Shown here: in pieces, positions 45,158 through 53,194 of the stretch
How the letters are laid out: each line of letters starts with the position of its first letter
Position numbering within the stretch: position 1 is the stretch's first letter
DNA from: Candidatus Halocynthiibacter alkanivorans
Lineage (GTDB): Bacteria > Pseudomonadota > Alphaproteobacteria > Rhodobacterales > Rhodobacteraceae
NCBI RefSeq assembly: GCF_003333265.1
Contig: NZ_QOLB01000029.1
Location: forward strand, 62,001-126,000
Length of the DNA stretch: 64,000 nt
Reading direction: 5' to 3'
Program-made: the position numbers and the translations under genes
The notes under the pieces: generated by a model
Database searches by the model: none
What the model saw: only the letters and a program-made list of their open reading frames with translations
What the model was told of the DNA's origin: nothing

Positions 45158-45982
45158 TCAGCCAGGCAACGCCATATGCCGGTTCACGTCCTTGTACAGC
45201 AGGTAACGGAATGGGCCCGGGCCGCCGGCGTAACAGGCCTGGGGGCAGAAGGCGCGCAGCCACATATAATCGCCGGCTTCGACTTCGACCCAGTCCTGGT
45301 TCAGCCGGTAAACCGCTTTGCCTTCCAGCACATAAAGCCCGTGTTCCATCACATGGGTCTCCGCAAAGGGGATAACTCCACCTGGCTGGAATGTGACGAT
45401 GGTGACATGCATGTCATGGCGCAGGTCGGTCGGATCGACAAAGCGCGTGGTGGCCCAGGCGCCGTCTGTGTCCGGCATCTCGGTGGGCGCTATATCGCGT
45501 TCATTGGTGACAAAAGCCTCCGGCGGCGCCAGTCCGTCAACAGGTTGGAAACGCTTGCGGATCCAGTGGAACCTTACCGGGGCATCACTATCATTGCGCA
45601 GGCTCCAGGCGGCCCCCGCCGGGATGAAAGCATAACCGCCCTCGCCCATCTCATGCGCCTGCCCGTCAAGCGTCACCTGCATGGTTCCCTCAACAACGAA
45701 CAGCACCGCCTCGGCACTGGCATCTGTTTCCGGCCGGTCACTGCCACCGCCGGGCTGCACTTCGCCAATATACTGCGAAAAGGTCTCGGCAAAGCCGCTC
45801 AGCGGGCGGGACAACACCCAAAACCGGGCTTTGTCCCAAAACGGCAAGAGACTGGTGACAATATCGCTGAACGTGCCTTTGGGGATCACCGCATAGGCTT
45901 CGGTAAACATCGCCCGGTCGGTCAGCAATTGCGTTTGCGGCGGCAGGCCCCCCTTGGGAGCATAATAAGACGACTGAGACAT
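45158..45982 (-). CDS. allE: (S)-ureidoglycine aminohydrolase
   Basis: 274 residues from the ATG at 45982 with a GGAAAGG ribosome site. It is a bicupin; the active C-terminal cupin carries the metal ligands in ETHVMEHGLYVLEG, and the WLRAFCPQACYAGG segment is typical of UGlyAH. It releases ammonia from ureidoglycine, giving ureidoglycolate for AllA. It is separated from guaD by about 310 bases, so it has its own promoter or a long leader. Confidence 0.93.
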   Translation of the reverse strand: MSQSSYYAPKGGLPPQTQLLTDRAMFTEAYAVIPKGTFSDIVTSLLPFWDKARFWVLSRPLSGFAETFSQYIGEVQPGGGSDRPETDASAEAVLFVVEGTMQVTLDGQAHEMGEGGYAFIPAGAAWSLRNDSDAPVRFHWIRKRFQPVDGLAPPEAFVTNERDIAPTEMPDTDGAWATTRFVDPTDLRHDMHVTIVTFQPGGVIPFAETHVMEHGLYVLEGKAVYRLNQDWVEVEAGDYMWLRAFCPQACYAGGPGPFRYLLYKDVNRHMALPG

Positions 45983-46291
45983 AGACGGCCCTTTCCGGCA
46001 ACTGATTTGCACTCTCTTTAAAACCCGGTCTTTGCCCGCAGTTCAACGATAAAACCGCCCGGTGATACCAGAAGGAGTGCCTTGAAAAATATGATAATTC
46101 GATGACGTTCTCAGGTCATCAGCTTTTGCACCGTTTGCGGTTTTTTGCCGCAATTCACGCATTTGCACAGATCGCGTCAGGCCGCAAACCCTGCCTGCGG
46201 CCCCGGTCAGGGGCGAAACCTGACCGCAATCATTCGCATCCACCTGGCTGGCGGCCAGCGAAGAAACTGCGGTCAGACCGGCTGAACCGGC
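45983..46291. other. allE upstream region with three consecutive hairpins
   Basis: This 309-base gap between guaD and allE contains inverted repeats at 46137-46152 (TGCGG/CCGCA), 46180-46202 (GGCCGCA/TGCGGCC) and 46204-46226 (CGGTCAGG/CCTGACCG). No known riboswitch consensus was recognised. Confidence 0.5.
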
Positions 46292-47575
46292 TTAAAGCTG
46301 CGCCTGACCCGCAACATAGGTCTGCTGAACAGAGCGGTCATCGGCCATGATCTGCAGGATAAACAGCTCCTCCGCCAGCGTTTCCGCCCGCTCCATCCGC
46401 AACGCCATCGCGCTTGTGGCGGAACTGTTCAACACGACGATGTCGGCCTCTGAACCAGCATCCAGGGTTCCGATCTTGTCTTCCAGCCCCAGCGTCACAG
46501 CATTGCCGCGCGTGATCCAGTAAAACGCCCGGAACGGGTGCAGTTTCTGGTTGTTCAGCTGCAGGATCTTGTAGCCCTCGTTCAGGGTCTGCAGCATTGA
46601 ATAGCTGGTGCCGCCGCCGATGTCAGTTGCGATGGCATTTTGAATGCCGCGTGCCCTGAGCCCCGCGTCATCAAACAAGCCGCTGCCCAGAAACAGGTTC
46701 GAGGTCGGGCAGAACACCGGATGGCTGCCGGTTTCCGCAATCGCCCCGATCTCGCGCTCTTTCAAGTGAATCGAATGGCCAAGGAACATCTTTGGGCCAA
46801 GCAGATCATAGGACTGGTACACATCCAGATAGTCCCGCGCGCCCGGATACAGCTCGGCGGTAAAGGCGATCTCGTCCACGTTCTCAGACAGGTGGGTCTG
46901 CACGTAGCAATCCGGATGCTCAGCGACCAGCGCCTGGGCCGCCTCCATCTGTTCCGGGGTCGAGGTGATGGCAAAACGCGGGGTGATCGCATACAGCCCC
47001 CGGCCACGGCCGTGCCAGTCTTCGATCAGCGATTTGCTGTCGTCATAGCCCGACTGAGGCGTATCACAGACCATGTCCGGCGCGTTGCGGTCCATCAGCA
47101 CCTTGCCACCGATCATGCGCATGTTGCGCTTTGCGGCCTCGCCAAAATATGCGTCGGCCGAGGCTTTGTGCACAGAACAGTAAGAAACGGCGGTGGTGGT
47201 GCCGTTCTTGACCAGCTCATCATAGAACAGCCCTGCCATTCTGGTGGCATGAGCGGCATCGGCGTAACGACTTTCTTCCGGGAAAGTGTAGGTATTCAGC
47301 CAGTCCAGCAATTGCGCGCCCCAGGAGGCTACAACCTGCACCTGAGGGAAATGGATGTGCGTATCAATGAACCCCGCCATCAGCAGATGCGGGCGGTGGT
47401 CGATTATTTCGGCGTCAGTGGCCTGAAGGCTGACAGTGGCAAAATCGCCTTGTGCGATGATGATGCCATCGCTGACAAGGACCGCGCCGTTTTCGTGAAA
47501 TTCATAAGCATCCGTATCGTCCGCGCCCTGGGGTTCGGATACGAAATTCAGCACTCTGCCGCGTAGAAGTTTCAT
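46292..47575 (-). CDS. guaD: Guanine deaminase
   Basis: 427 residues of the amidohydrolase superfamily. The metal motif is DTHIHFPQ (HxH), with TPRFAITST, THLSEN, LGHSIHL and the late Asp in ATDIGGGTSYSM, all typical of GuaD. It converts guanine to xanthine, the substrate of the XdhABC enzyme encoded upstream. It follows the BMP-type binding protein gene, separated by an 11-pair hairpin. Confidence 0.94.
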   Translation of the reverse strand: MKLLRGRVLNFVSEPQGADDTDAYEFHENGAVLVSDGIIIAQGDFATVSLQATDAEIIDHRPHLLMAGFIDTHIHFPQVQVVASWGAQLLDWLNTYTFPEESRYADAAHATRMAGLFYDELVKNGTTTAVSYCSVHKASADAYFGEAAKRNMRMIGGKVLMDRNAPDMVCDTPQSGYDDSKSLIEDWHGRGRGLYAITPRFAITSTPEQMEAAQALVAEHPDCYVQTHLSENVDEIAFTAELYPGARDYLDVYQSYDLLGPKMFLGHSIHLKEREIGAIAETGSHPVFCPTSNLFLGSGLFDDAGLRARGIQNAIATDIGGGTSYSMLQTLNEGYKILQLNNQKLHPFRAFYWITRGNAVTLGLEDKIGTLDAGSEADIVVLNSSATSAMALRMERAETLAEELFILQIMADDRSVQQTYVAGQAQL

Positions 47576-47652
47576 TGGTATTCAAGTTTCCTGAGAATTC
47601 TCTCTGACCAGGATCGCGCCTGTGGCGTGATGGCAGGACAGATTATTAGGGT

Positions 47653-47682
47653 GGGAAACGCGCCACGAACAGCGCGTTTCCC
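47653..47682. terminator. Intercistronic hairpin between bmp and guaD
   Basis: GGGAAACGCGC and GCGCGTTTCCC form a perfect 11-pair stem around an 8-base loop, without a T-run. It could be an attenuator or an mRNA 3'-end stabiliser for the binding-protein message. Confidence 0.5.
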
Positions 47683-47693
47683 TGCGTTGCAGA

Positions 47694-48770
47694 TCAGGCA
47701 GAAACGCCTTCGACGTACCAGTCGATCCCGTTCAGCGCACCGTCATCCAGCGCGCCACCGGCGGCCAGCCGCTCGGTTCCTGTATTGTCAGATATTGGTC
47801 CGGCAAAGGCCGGGACGGACCCGTCAATGATGTTGTCGCGCGTTGCAATTGCAGCCGCCTGCACCTCGGCTGGAATGCGGTCATTGAACGGAGACATCTC
47901 TACGGCACCTTCTTTCATGCCCCACCAGGTGGACCCGGTTGACCAGTTGCCCGCCAGCACTTTTGCAATACGGTCAACATAGTAGATGCCCCAGTTGTTC
48001 TGGATCGCCGTCAGATGCGCGGTGGGTGCAAAGGAGGACATATCCCAGCTTTGACCAAAGGCCATCAGACCACGCTGTTCAGCGGCCTGAAGTGCCGCCG
48101 GACTGTCGGTGTGCTGGGCGATGATGTCCGCGCCCTGATCGAACAGCGCCTTGGCAGCATCAGCCTCTTTCGCAGGATCATACCAGCTTGAAACCCACAG
48201 AACCCGGGTCTGGAAATCCGGATTGACCTTGCGTGCGGCCAGGGTGAAGGCGTTGATGCCCTGCACCACTTCGGGGATCGGGAAGGAGGCGATATAGCCG
48301 GCAACGCCCGTTTCCGACATGTGGCCCGCAATGGTGCCACAGACTGCGCGGCCCTGATAATAACGTGCGTTATAAGACGCGACATTTTTGGATTGCTTGT
48401 ACCCGGATGCGTGCTCAAACTTCACGTTCTTATAGCGTTTGGCAACTTTCAGGGTCGGGTTCATATAGCCAAAGGACGTGGTGAAGATCAGCTCATTGCC
48501 CTGCTCGGCAAGGTTGCGGATCACCCGTTCGCTGTCCGGCCCTTCGGCAACGTTTTCCACGATGGTCGTTTCAATCGCGTCGCCGTATTGTGCGATCGCC
48601 GCCTGACGGCCCTGCTCATGGGCATATGTCCAGCCGTGATCCCCGATCGGGCCCAGGTAGACAAAGGCGACTTTCAGCGGCGCGGTGCCCCGTGCCATGG
48701 TTCCCAGCAAAGGCAGCGTTGCCGCCGCACCAGCTGTTTTCAGGATGTTTCTGCGCGTAAAATTGGTCAT
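47694..48770 (-). CDS. BMP-family (PnrA-like) nucleoside/purine binding protein
   Basis: 358 residues with a twin-arginine-like N-terminus (TRRNILKTAGAAATLPLLG) and the BMP/Med domain: GPIGDHGWTYAHEQGR, IFTTSFGYMNPT, GYIASFPIPEVVQGINAF. It is the periplasmic component of the adjacent nupP/nupQ-like permease. BMP proteins bind nucleosides or purines, which fits the island. Confidence 0.92.
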   Translation of the reverse strand: MTNFTRRNILKTAGAAATLPLLGTMARGTAPLKVAFVYLGPIGDHGWTYAHEQGRQAAIAQYGDAIETTIVENVAEGPDSERVIRNLAEQGNELIFTTSFGYMNPTLKVAKRYKNVKFEHASGYKQSKNVASYNARYYQGRAVCGTIAGHMSETGVAGYIASFPIPEVVQGINAFTLAARKVNPDFQTRVLWVSSWYDPAKEADAAKALFDQGADIIAQHTDSPAALQAAEQRGLMAFGQSWDMSSFAPTAHLTAIQNNWGIYYVDRIAKVLAGNWSTGSTWWGMKEGAVEMSPFNDRIPAEVQAAAIATRDNIIDGSVPAFAGPISDNTGTERLAAGGALDDGALNGIDWYVEGVSA

Positions 48771-48794
48771 GGTCTCTCCCTTTGGTATTGAAAT

Positions 48795-49718
48795 TCAGGT
48801 GGATGGTTTGAAGGGCTGGCCCAGACAGGCCGGAGCCTGAGCACCGGCTGATTTCCTGAGCGAAATCAGCGCAAGCACAGCGATCGTTGCGATATAAGGC
48901 ATGGCGGCCAGAAGTTCGGGGGCGATGAGCGTGATGCCGGCGGCTTTGGTGTAAAGCTCCAGTGTCATAACCACGCCAAAGAAATACGCCCCCAGCAGCA
49001 GGCGCCACGGGCGCCAGGCTGAAAATACGACCAGGGCCAGCGCGATCCAGCCACGCCCGGCGGTCAGCTGCTCCGCCCACATCGGCGTCAGAACCAGCGA
49101 ATAGTAACTTCCGCCAATGCCAGCCATGGCACCGCCAAAGGCCACGGCAGCATAACGCACGCCAATCACCGAATAGCCGATGGAATGGGCCGAACTGTCA
49201 CTCTCGCCCACCGCTCGCAGGATCAGACCAGCGCGTGATTTCTTCAGGAACCACGCCACCGCGCCGATCATCGCAATCGAGAAGTAGACAACCACGTTGT
49301 GGCCGAAGACAACACGCAGCACCGGATGTTCGGCCAGACCAGCCGGGAAGACCGGTCCCATGACGTCAATGGTGAAGCCGACAAACCCTTCGCCCAGCAG
49401 CGAAGACAGCCCGATACCAAAGATCGTCAGCGCCAGGCCGGTTGCCACCTGGTTGGCGGTCAGCGTCAGTGTCAGATAGGCAAAGATCAGTGCCGCCAGC
49501 GTCGCAGTTATCGCCGCAACAATGATGCCAACCAGTGGCATGCCAGTGATTGAAGTCACCGCAAACCCGGTGACGGCCCCCACCAGCATCATGCCTTCGA
49601 CACCCAGATTCAGCACACCGCTTTTTTCAACCACCAGCTCGCCCAGCGCGGCCAGCAGGATCGGGGTCGAGGCCCCGATGACGGTCATGATGAATGATAT
49701 GAGAAGATAGTCGTTCAT
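48795..49718 (-). CDS. Nucleoside ABC transporter permease (NupQ/YufQ-like)
   Basis: 307 residues with eight to ten hydrophobic segments and the branched-chain/ribose-type permease signature (GELVVEKSGVLNLGVEGMML). It overlaps the other permease by four bases and forms the channel with it. Confidence 0.92.
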   Translation of the reverse strand: MNDYLLISFIMTVIGASTPILLAALGELVVEKSGVLNLGVEGMMLVGAVTGFAVTSITGMPLVGIIVAAITATLAALIFAYLTLTLTANQVATGLALTIFGIGLSSLLGEGFVGFTIDVMGPVFPAGLAEHPVLRVVFGHNVVVYFSIAMIGAVAWFLKKSRAGLILRAVGESDSSAHSIGYSVIGVRYAAVAFGGAMAGIGGSYYSLVLTPMWAEQLTAGRGWIALALVVFSAWRPWRLLLGAYFFGVVMTLELYTKAAGITLIAPELLAAMPYIATIAVLALISLRKSAGAQAPACLGQPFKPST

Positions 49719-50791
49719 TTTGCACCTCCAGGTGCTGCGGAACCAAACCGCAAGCGATATTTCACCAGGATGTCTGTCGCCAGCAGGAAGAACAGCATCA
49801 TCGCCTGAAACAGTCCGGCGGCGGCATTGGGCAAGCCAAGCGTGGTCTGCGCGATTTCACCGCCCACATAGGAGATCGCCAGGATGACACCGGCCAGCAT
49901 GATGCCGATCGGATGCAGACGACCCAGAAAGGCAACGATGATGGCGGTAAAGCCGTAGCCGGTCGGAAACTGCGGCACCATCTGGCCAAAGGGACCCGCC
50001 GCCTCAAAGACACCGGCAAGACCGGCCAGCCCGCCACCGGCAAGCATCGACAACAACACCGTGCGGTTCTTGTTAAAGCCACCATAGCGGGCCGCATGCG
50101 GCGCAGCGCCAACGACACGGACCTGAAAGCCAAACACGGTCTTTGACATGGTGAACCAGGCGATCAGCGCAATGATAAAGGCCAATGGCACCCCAATATG
50201 GACAAAGGTATCGCCGATTTCCGGCATCAGTTGCGAGTCACTGAACAGACGTGTCTGCGGGAAGTTAAAGCCCTCCGGATCCATCCATGGACCGCGCATC
50301 AGGTAATAGAGCAGCTGCACCGCGACATAGGTCATCATCAGGCTCGACAGGATCTCGTTGACCTCAAGCTTGATTTTCAGCAGCGCCGGAATCGCGGCAT
50401 AGAGCATCCCGCCGACAATCCCCGCCAGACACATCAACGGCAGGATCCAGACGCCTTCCATATCCCAGGTCAGCAAGGCCACCCCGGTGCCGGCAAGTGC
50501 GCCGAAAATGTACTGCCCTTCGGCGCCGATGTTCCAGACATTCGCCCGGAACCCGATCGACAGGCCGGTCGCAATCAGGATCAGCGGCGCGGCTTTGATG
50601 CCAAGATCCGGCCAGCGGCCAATATCAATGGCAGGGGTGATGAAGATTTCCCGCACTGCGGCCAGACCATTGTAGCCCAGCAGCGTAAAGATGACCGCGC
50701 CGAACACCATGGTCAGCAAAACGGCAATGACCGGTGTCAGGTATAACATGGAGCGGCTGGGCTCCTTGCGTGCTTCAAGTTCAAGCAACAT
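49715..50791 (-). CDS. Nucleoside ABC transporter permease (NupP/YufP-like)
   Basis: 358 residues with about nine hydrophobic segments. It contains FRANVWNIGAEGQYIFGALAG and RVVGAAPHAARYGGFN, conserved in the BMP-associated permeases. Its first 11 bases overlap the ATPase gene. Confidence 0.92.
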   Translation of the reverse strand: MLLELEARKEPSRSMLYLTPVIAVLLTMVFGAVIFTLLGYNGLAAVREIFITPAIDIGRWPDLGIKAAPLILIATGLSIGFRANVWNIGAEGQYIFGALAGTGVALLTWDMEGVWILPLMCLAGIVGGMLYAAIPALLKIKLEVNEILSSLMMTYVAVQLLYYLMRGPWMDPEGFNFPQTRLFSDSQLMPEIGDTFVHIGVPLAFIIALIAWFTMSKTVFGFQVRVVGAAPHAARYGGFNKNRTVLLSMLAGGGLAGLAGVFEAAGPFGQMVPQFPTGYGFTAIIVAFLGRLHPIGIMLAGVILAISYVGGEIAQTTLGLPNAAAGLFQAMMLFFLLATDILVKYRLRFGSAAPGGAK

Positions 50792-52340
50792 GGGCTGCCT
50801 CCGTCATTTCAGTGGTAGAATTCGGGTCGCCGTGGACCCCGCCCATCAACAGGCCGATCTCATCAATCGTGGCCTCGGCGACATTGAGGGTTTTGGACAT
50901 TTTTCCTTCGTTGATCACCGCCATCCGGTCACAGATTGCCAGCAGCTCATCCAGATCCTGCGAGATCACCACGATGGCAGAGCCCCGCCCGGCAAGATTG
51001 ACCAGTTCCTGATGGATCGCCGCAGCGGCACCTGCGTCCACACCCCATGTGGGTTGCGAAACAATCAACACTTCGGGCGTTTGCATGATCTCGCGCCCCA
51101 TGATGAATTTTTGTAGGTTACCGCCCGACAGAGAACCGGCAGTTGACGTCGAACCCGTTGTTTTCACCGAGAATTGCTGGATGATTTCGTCGGCATATGT
51201 CTCGGCTTTTCTGGCGTTGATCACGCCCCAGTTCACCATGCCTTTGCGATTGCGCGCGGTCAGAATTGCATTGTCGGTCAGTGAGAAATTTGGCACCGCC
51301 CCGTGGCCGTTTCTTTCTTCTGGCACCGCACACAGACCGAAATAGCGGCGCAGCGTGGTGCCCAGTTTACCCAGCGGTTTGCCATCCAGCTGAACGGTAT
51401 AACTGTCCTCAGATTTGACCTCTCCGCTCAGCGCCAGCAGCAGCTCGTTCTGGCCGTTGCCGGCAACGCCTGCGATGCCAAAAATCTCGCCTTCGCGCAC
51501 GCTGAAATTGATGTCGTCAAGGGCGACACCAAAATCGCCTTCGCCCGGAACTGTCAGGCTGTTGACGACAAACCTGTCGCCGCCAAGCTGGCGTGACGGG
51601 CCTTTCTCAACATCCATCAACTCGCCGCCGATCATCATCTCGGCCATCGAGCGCGCGCTCTCTTGCTTGGGGTCACAGGCGCCGACAATCTTGCCGCCGC
51701 GCAGGATCGAAGCCCCGTCGCACAGCGCCTGAATTTCGTGCAGCTTGTGGCTGATATAAAGGATCGAACAGCCGTTGGCCGCCAGATGCCGCAGGGTTTC
51801 AAACAGTTGTGCCACTTCTTGCGGCGTCAGAACTGATGTGGGTTCGTCCATGATCAGAAGGTTGGGATTCAGCAGCAACGCGCGCACGATTTCGATCCGC
51901 TGACGTTCCCCCACGCTCAGCGTCGACACGATCCGGTGTGGCTCAAGCGCCAGCCCGTACTGTGTCAGCACTTCACGAATACGCTTTTCCAGCTCCGCGT
52001 GGCTGATATTTTCATCCAGACCCAAAGCAATATTTTCCAGCACTGTCATCGCCTCGAAAAGCGAGAAATGCTGGAACACCATGCCAACGCCCATGGCGCG
52101 CGCGGCTTTCGGGTTGGGCACATGAACCACGTTACCGTCGAGCAGAATTTCACCCGCGTCGGGCTGCATAATGCCGTAGATCATCTTGACCAGCGTCGAT
52201 TTTCCGGCGCCGTTTTCTCCAAGCAGCGCATGAATTTTTCCGGGGCCCACTTTAAAGCTGACCTGATCATTGGCCAGCACCCCCGGAAACGCCTTGGTCA
52301 CGCTGCGCAGCTCCAGCCGACAGGCCACATCCGTATTCAT
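50781..52340 (-). CDS. Nucleoside ABC transporter ATPase with two cassettes (NupO/YufO-like)
   Basis: 519 residues with two ABC domains. The first has GENGAGKST, LSVGERQRIEI and LLIMDEP. The second has a degenerate P-loop (GVAGNGQNE), SGGNLQKF and an altered Walker B (IVSQPTWGVD), as is usual for BMP-linked ATPases. It overlaps xdhC by four bases, so uptake and oxidation genes are one transcript. Confidence 0.94.
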   Translation of the reverse strand: MNTDVACRLELRSVTKAFPGVLANDQVSFKVGPGKIHALLGENGAGKSTLVKMIYGIMQPDAGEILLDGNVVHVPNPKAARAMGVGMVFQHFSLFEAMTVLENIALGLDENISHAELEKRIREVLTQYGLALEPHRIVSTLSVGERQRIEIVRALLLNPNLLIMDEPTSVLTPQEVAQLFETLRHLAANGCSILYISHKLHEIQALCDGASILRGGKIVGACDPKQESARSMAEMMIGGELMDVEKGPSRQLGGDRFVVNSLTVPGEGDFGVALDDINFSVREGEIFGIAGVAGNGQNELLLALSGEVKSEDSYTVQLDGKPLGKLGTTLRRYFGLCAVPEERNGHGAVPNFSLTDNAILTARNRKGMVNWGVINARKAETYADEIIQQFSVKTTGSTSTAGSLSGGNLQKFIMGREIMQTPEVLIVSQPTWGVDAGAAAAIHQELVNLAGRGSAIVVISQDLDELLAICDRMAVINEGKMSKTLNVAEATIDEIGLLMGGVHGDPNSTTEMTEAAHVA

Positions 52341-53191
52341 GAGCTTCTCCCTTCGAGTAAAACTGATGGTTTTTCCGCAGCTTCGCGCGCTTTAAAACCG
52401 GTCAGTTCAGTGATGACTTCTGCTGCAACAAGCGCGGCAATAACGTCGGGCCGTTTGTCGCAGCAACTGCCTGCACCGATCGGGCAGGTCAGGTTATTGA
52501 TGCTCTGGCCGTCGTTTTCACGCCGGCACCAGCTTTTGAATGAGGCCCGTTTACTGGCCGAGCCAATCATGCCGACATAGGCGGCGTCGCCACGGGCAAG
52601 CGCTTCGGAAGCGGCCAGAAAATCAAGCGAGTGATCATGGGTCAGCACCACAAAAGCACTGCCGGCAGATGCCGCGCGAATTTCAGCTTCCGCCAGCGGT
52701 GTCAGGCGTTTTTCGACCGCTGCTTTGCACTGCGACAATTCGTCAGTGCGCCCGTCGATCAAAATGGTTTTGACCGGCAAAAGAGCCAGGGACGCCGCCA
52801 GCGCGCGCCCCACGTGACCGGCGCCAATGATGTAAACACTTGGATAGTTGGACACTTCCCCGGCGAGGCTGCCAACCGCCATCAGTTTGTCCGCGACACT
52901 CATCCGCGCCAGGCTGATCTCCACACGACCGCCGCAGCATTGGCCGATTTCCGGGCCCAGCGGCACGTCCATGACCATCTTGTCACCGCCCTGAGCCAGC
53001 ATCACGCGGGCCTGGCTGATGGCCATATATTCAAGCTGGCCACCGCCGATGGTGCCAAATGTCGCGCCCTTTGCCACGAACATCTCAGCGCCTGCATCCC
53101 GCGGAGATGAGCCCCGCACGCGGGTCAACCTGACGGACGCGACCCCGGCGTGATCTTCCAGAAACGTTTTAATTGCGCGCGTATCAGACAT
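52337..53191 (-). CDS. xdhC: Xanthine dehydrogenase accessory protein XdhC
   Basis: 284 residues. N-terminal XdhC motifs are RGSSPRDAGAEM, GTIGGGQLEY and GQCCGGRVE; the C-terminal Rossmann part begins YIIGAGHVG and contains THDHSLD and GMIGSASKR. It loads sulfurated molybdenum cofactor into XdhB and is not part of the final enzyme. It starts three bases after xdhB. Confidence 0.94.
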   Translation of the reverse strand: MSDTRAIKTFLEDHAGVASVRLTRVRGSSPRDAGAEMFVAKGATFGTIGGGQLEYMAISQARVMLAQGGDKMVMDVPLGPEIGQCCGGRVEISLARMSVADKLMAVGSLAGEVSNYPSVYIIGAGHVGRALAASLALLPVKTILIDGRTDELSQCKAAVEKRLTPLAEAEIRAASAGSAFVVLTHDHSLDFLAASEALARGDAAYVGMIGSASKRASFKSWCRRENDGQSINNLTCPIGAGSCCDKRPDVIAALVAAEVITELTGFKAREAAEKPSVLLEGRSS

Positions 53192-53194
53192 GGC

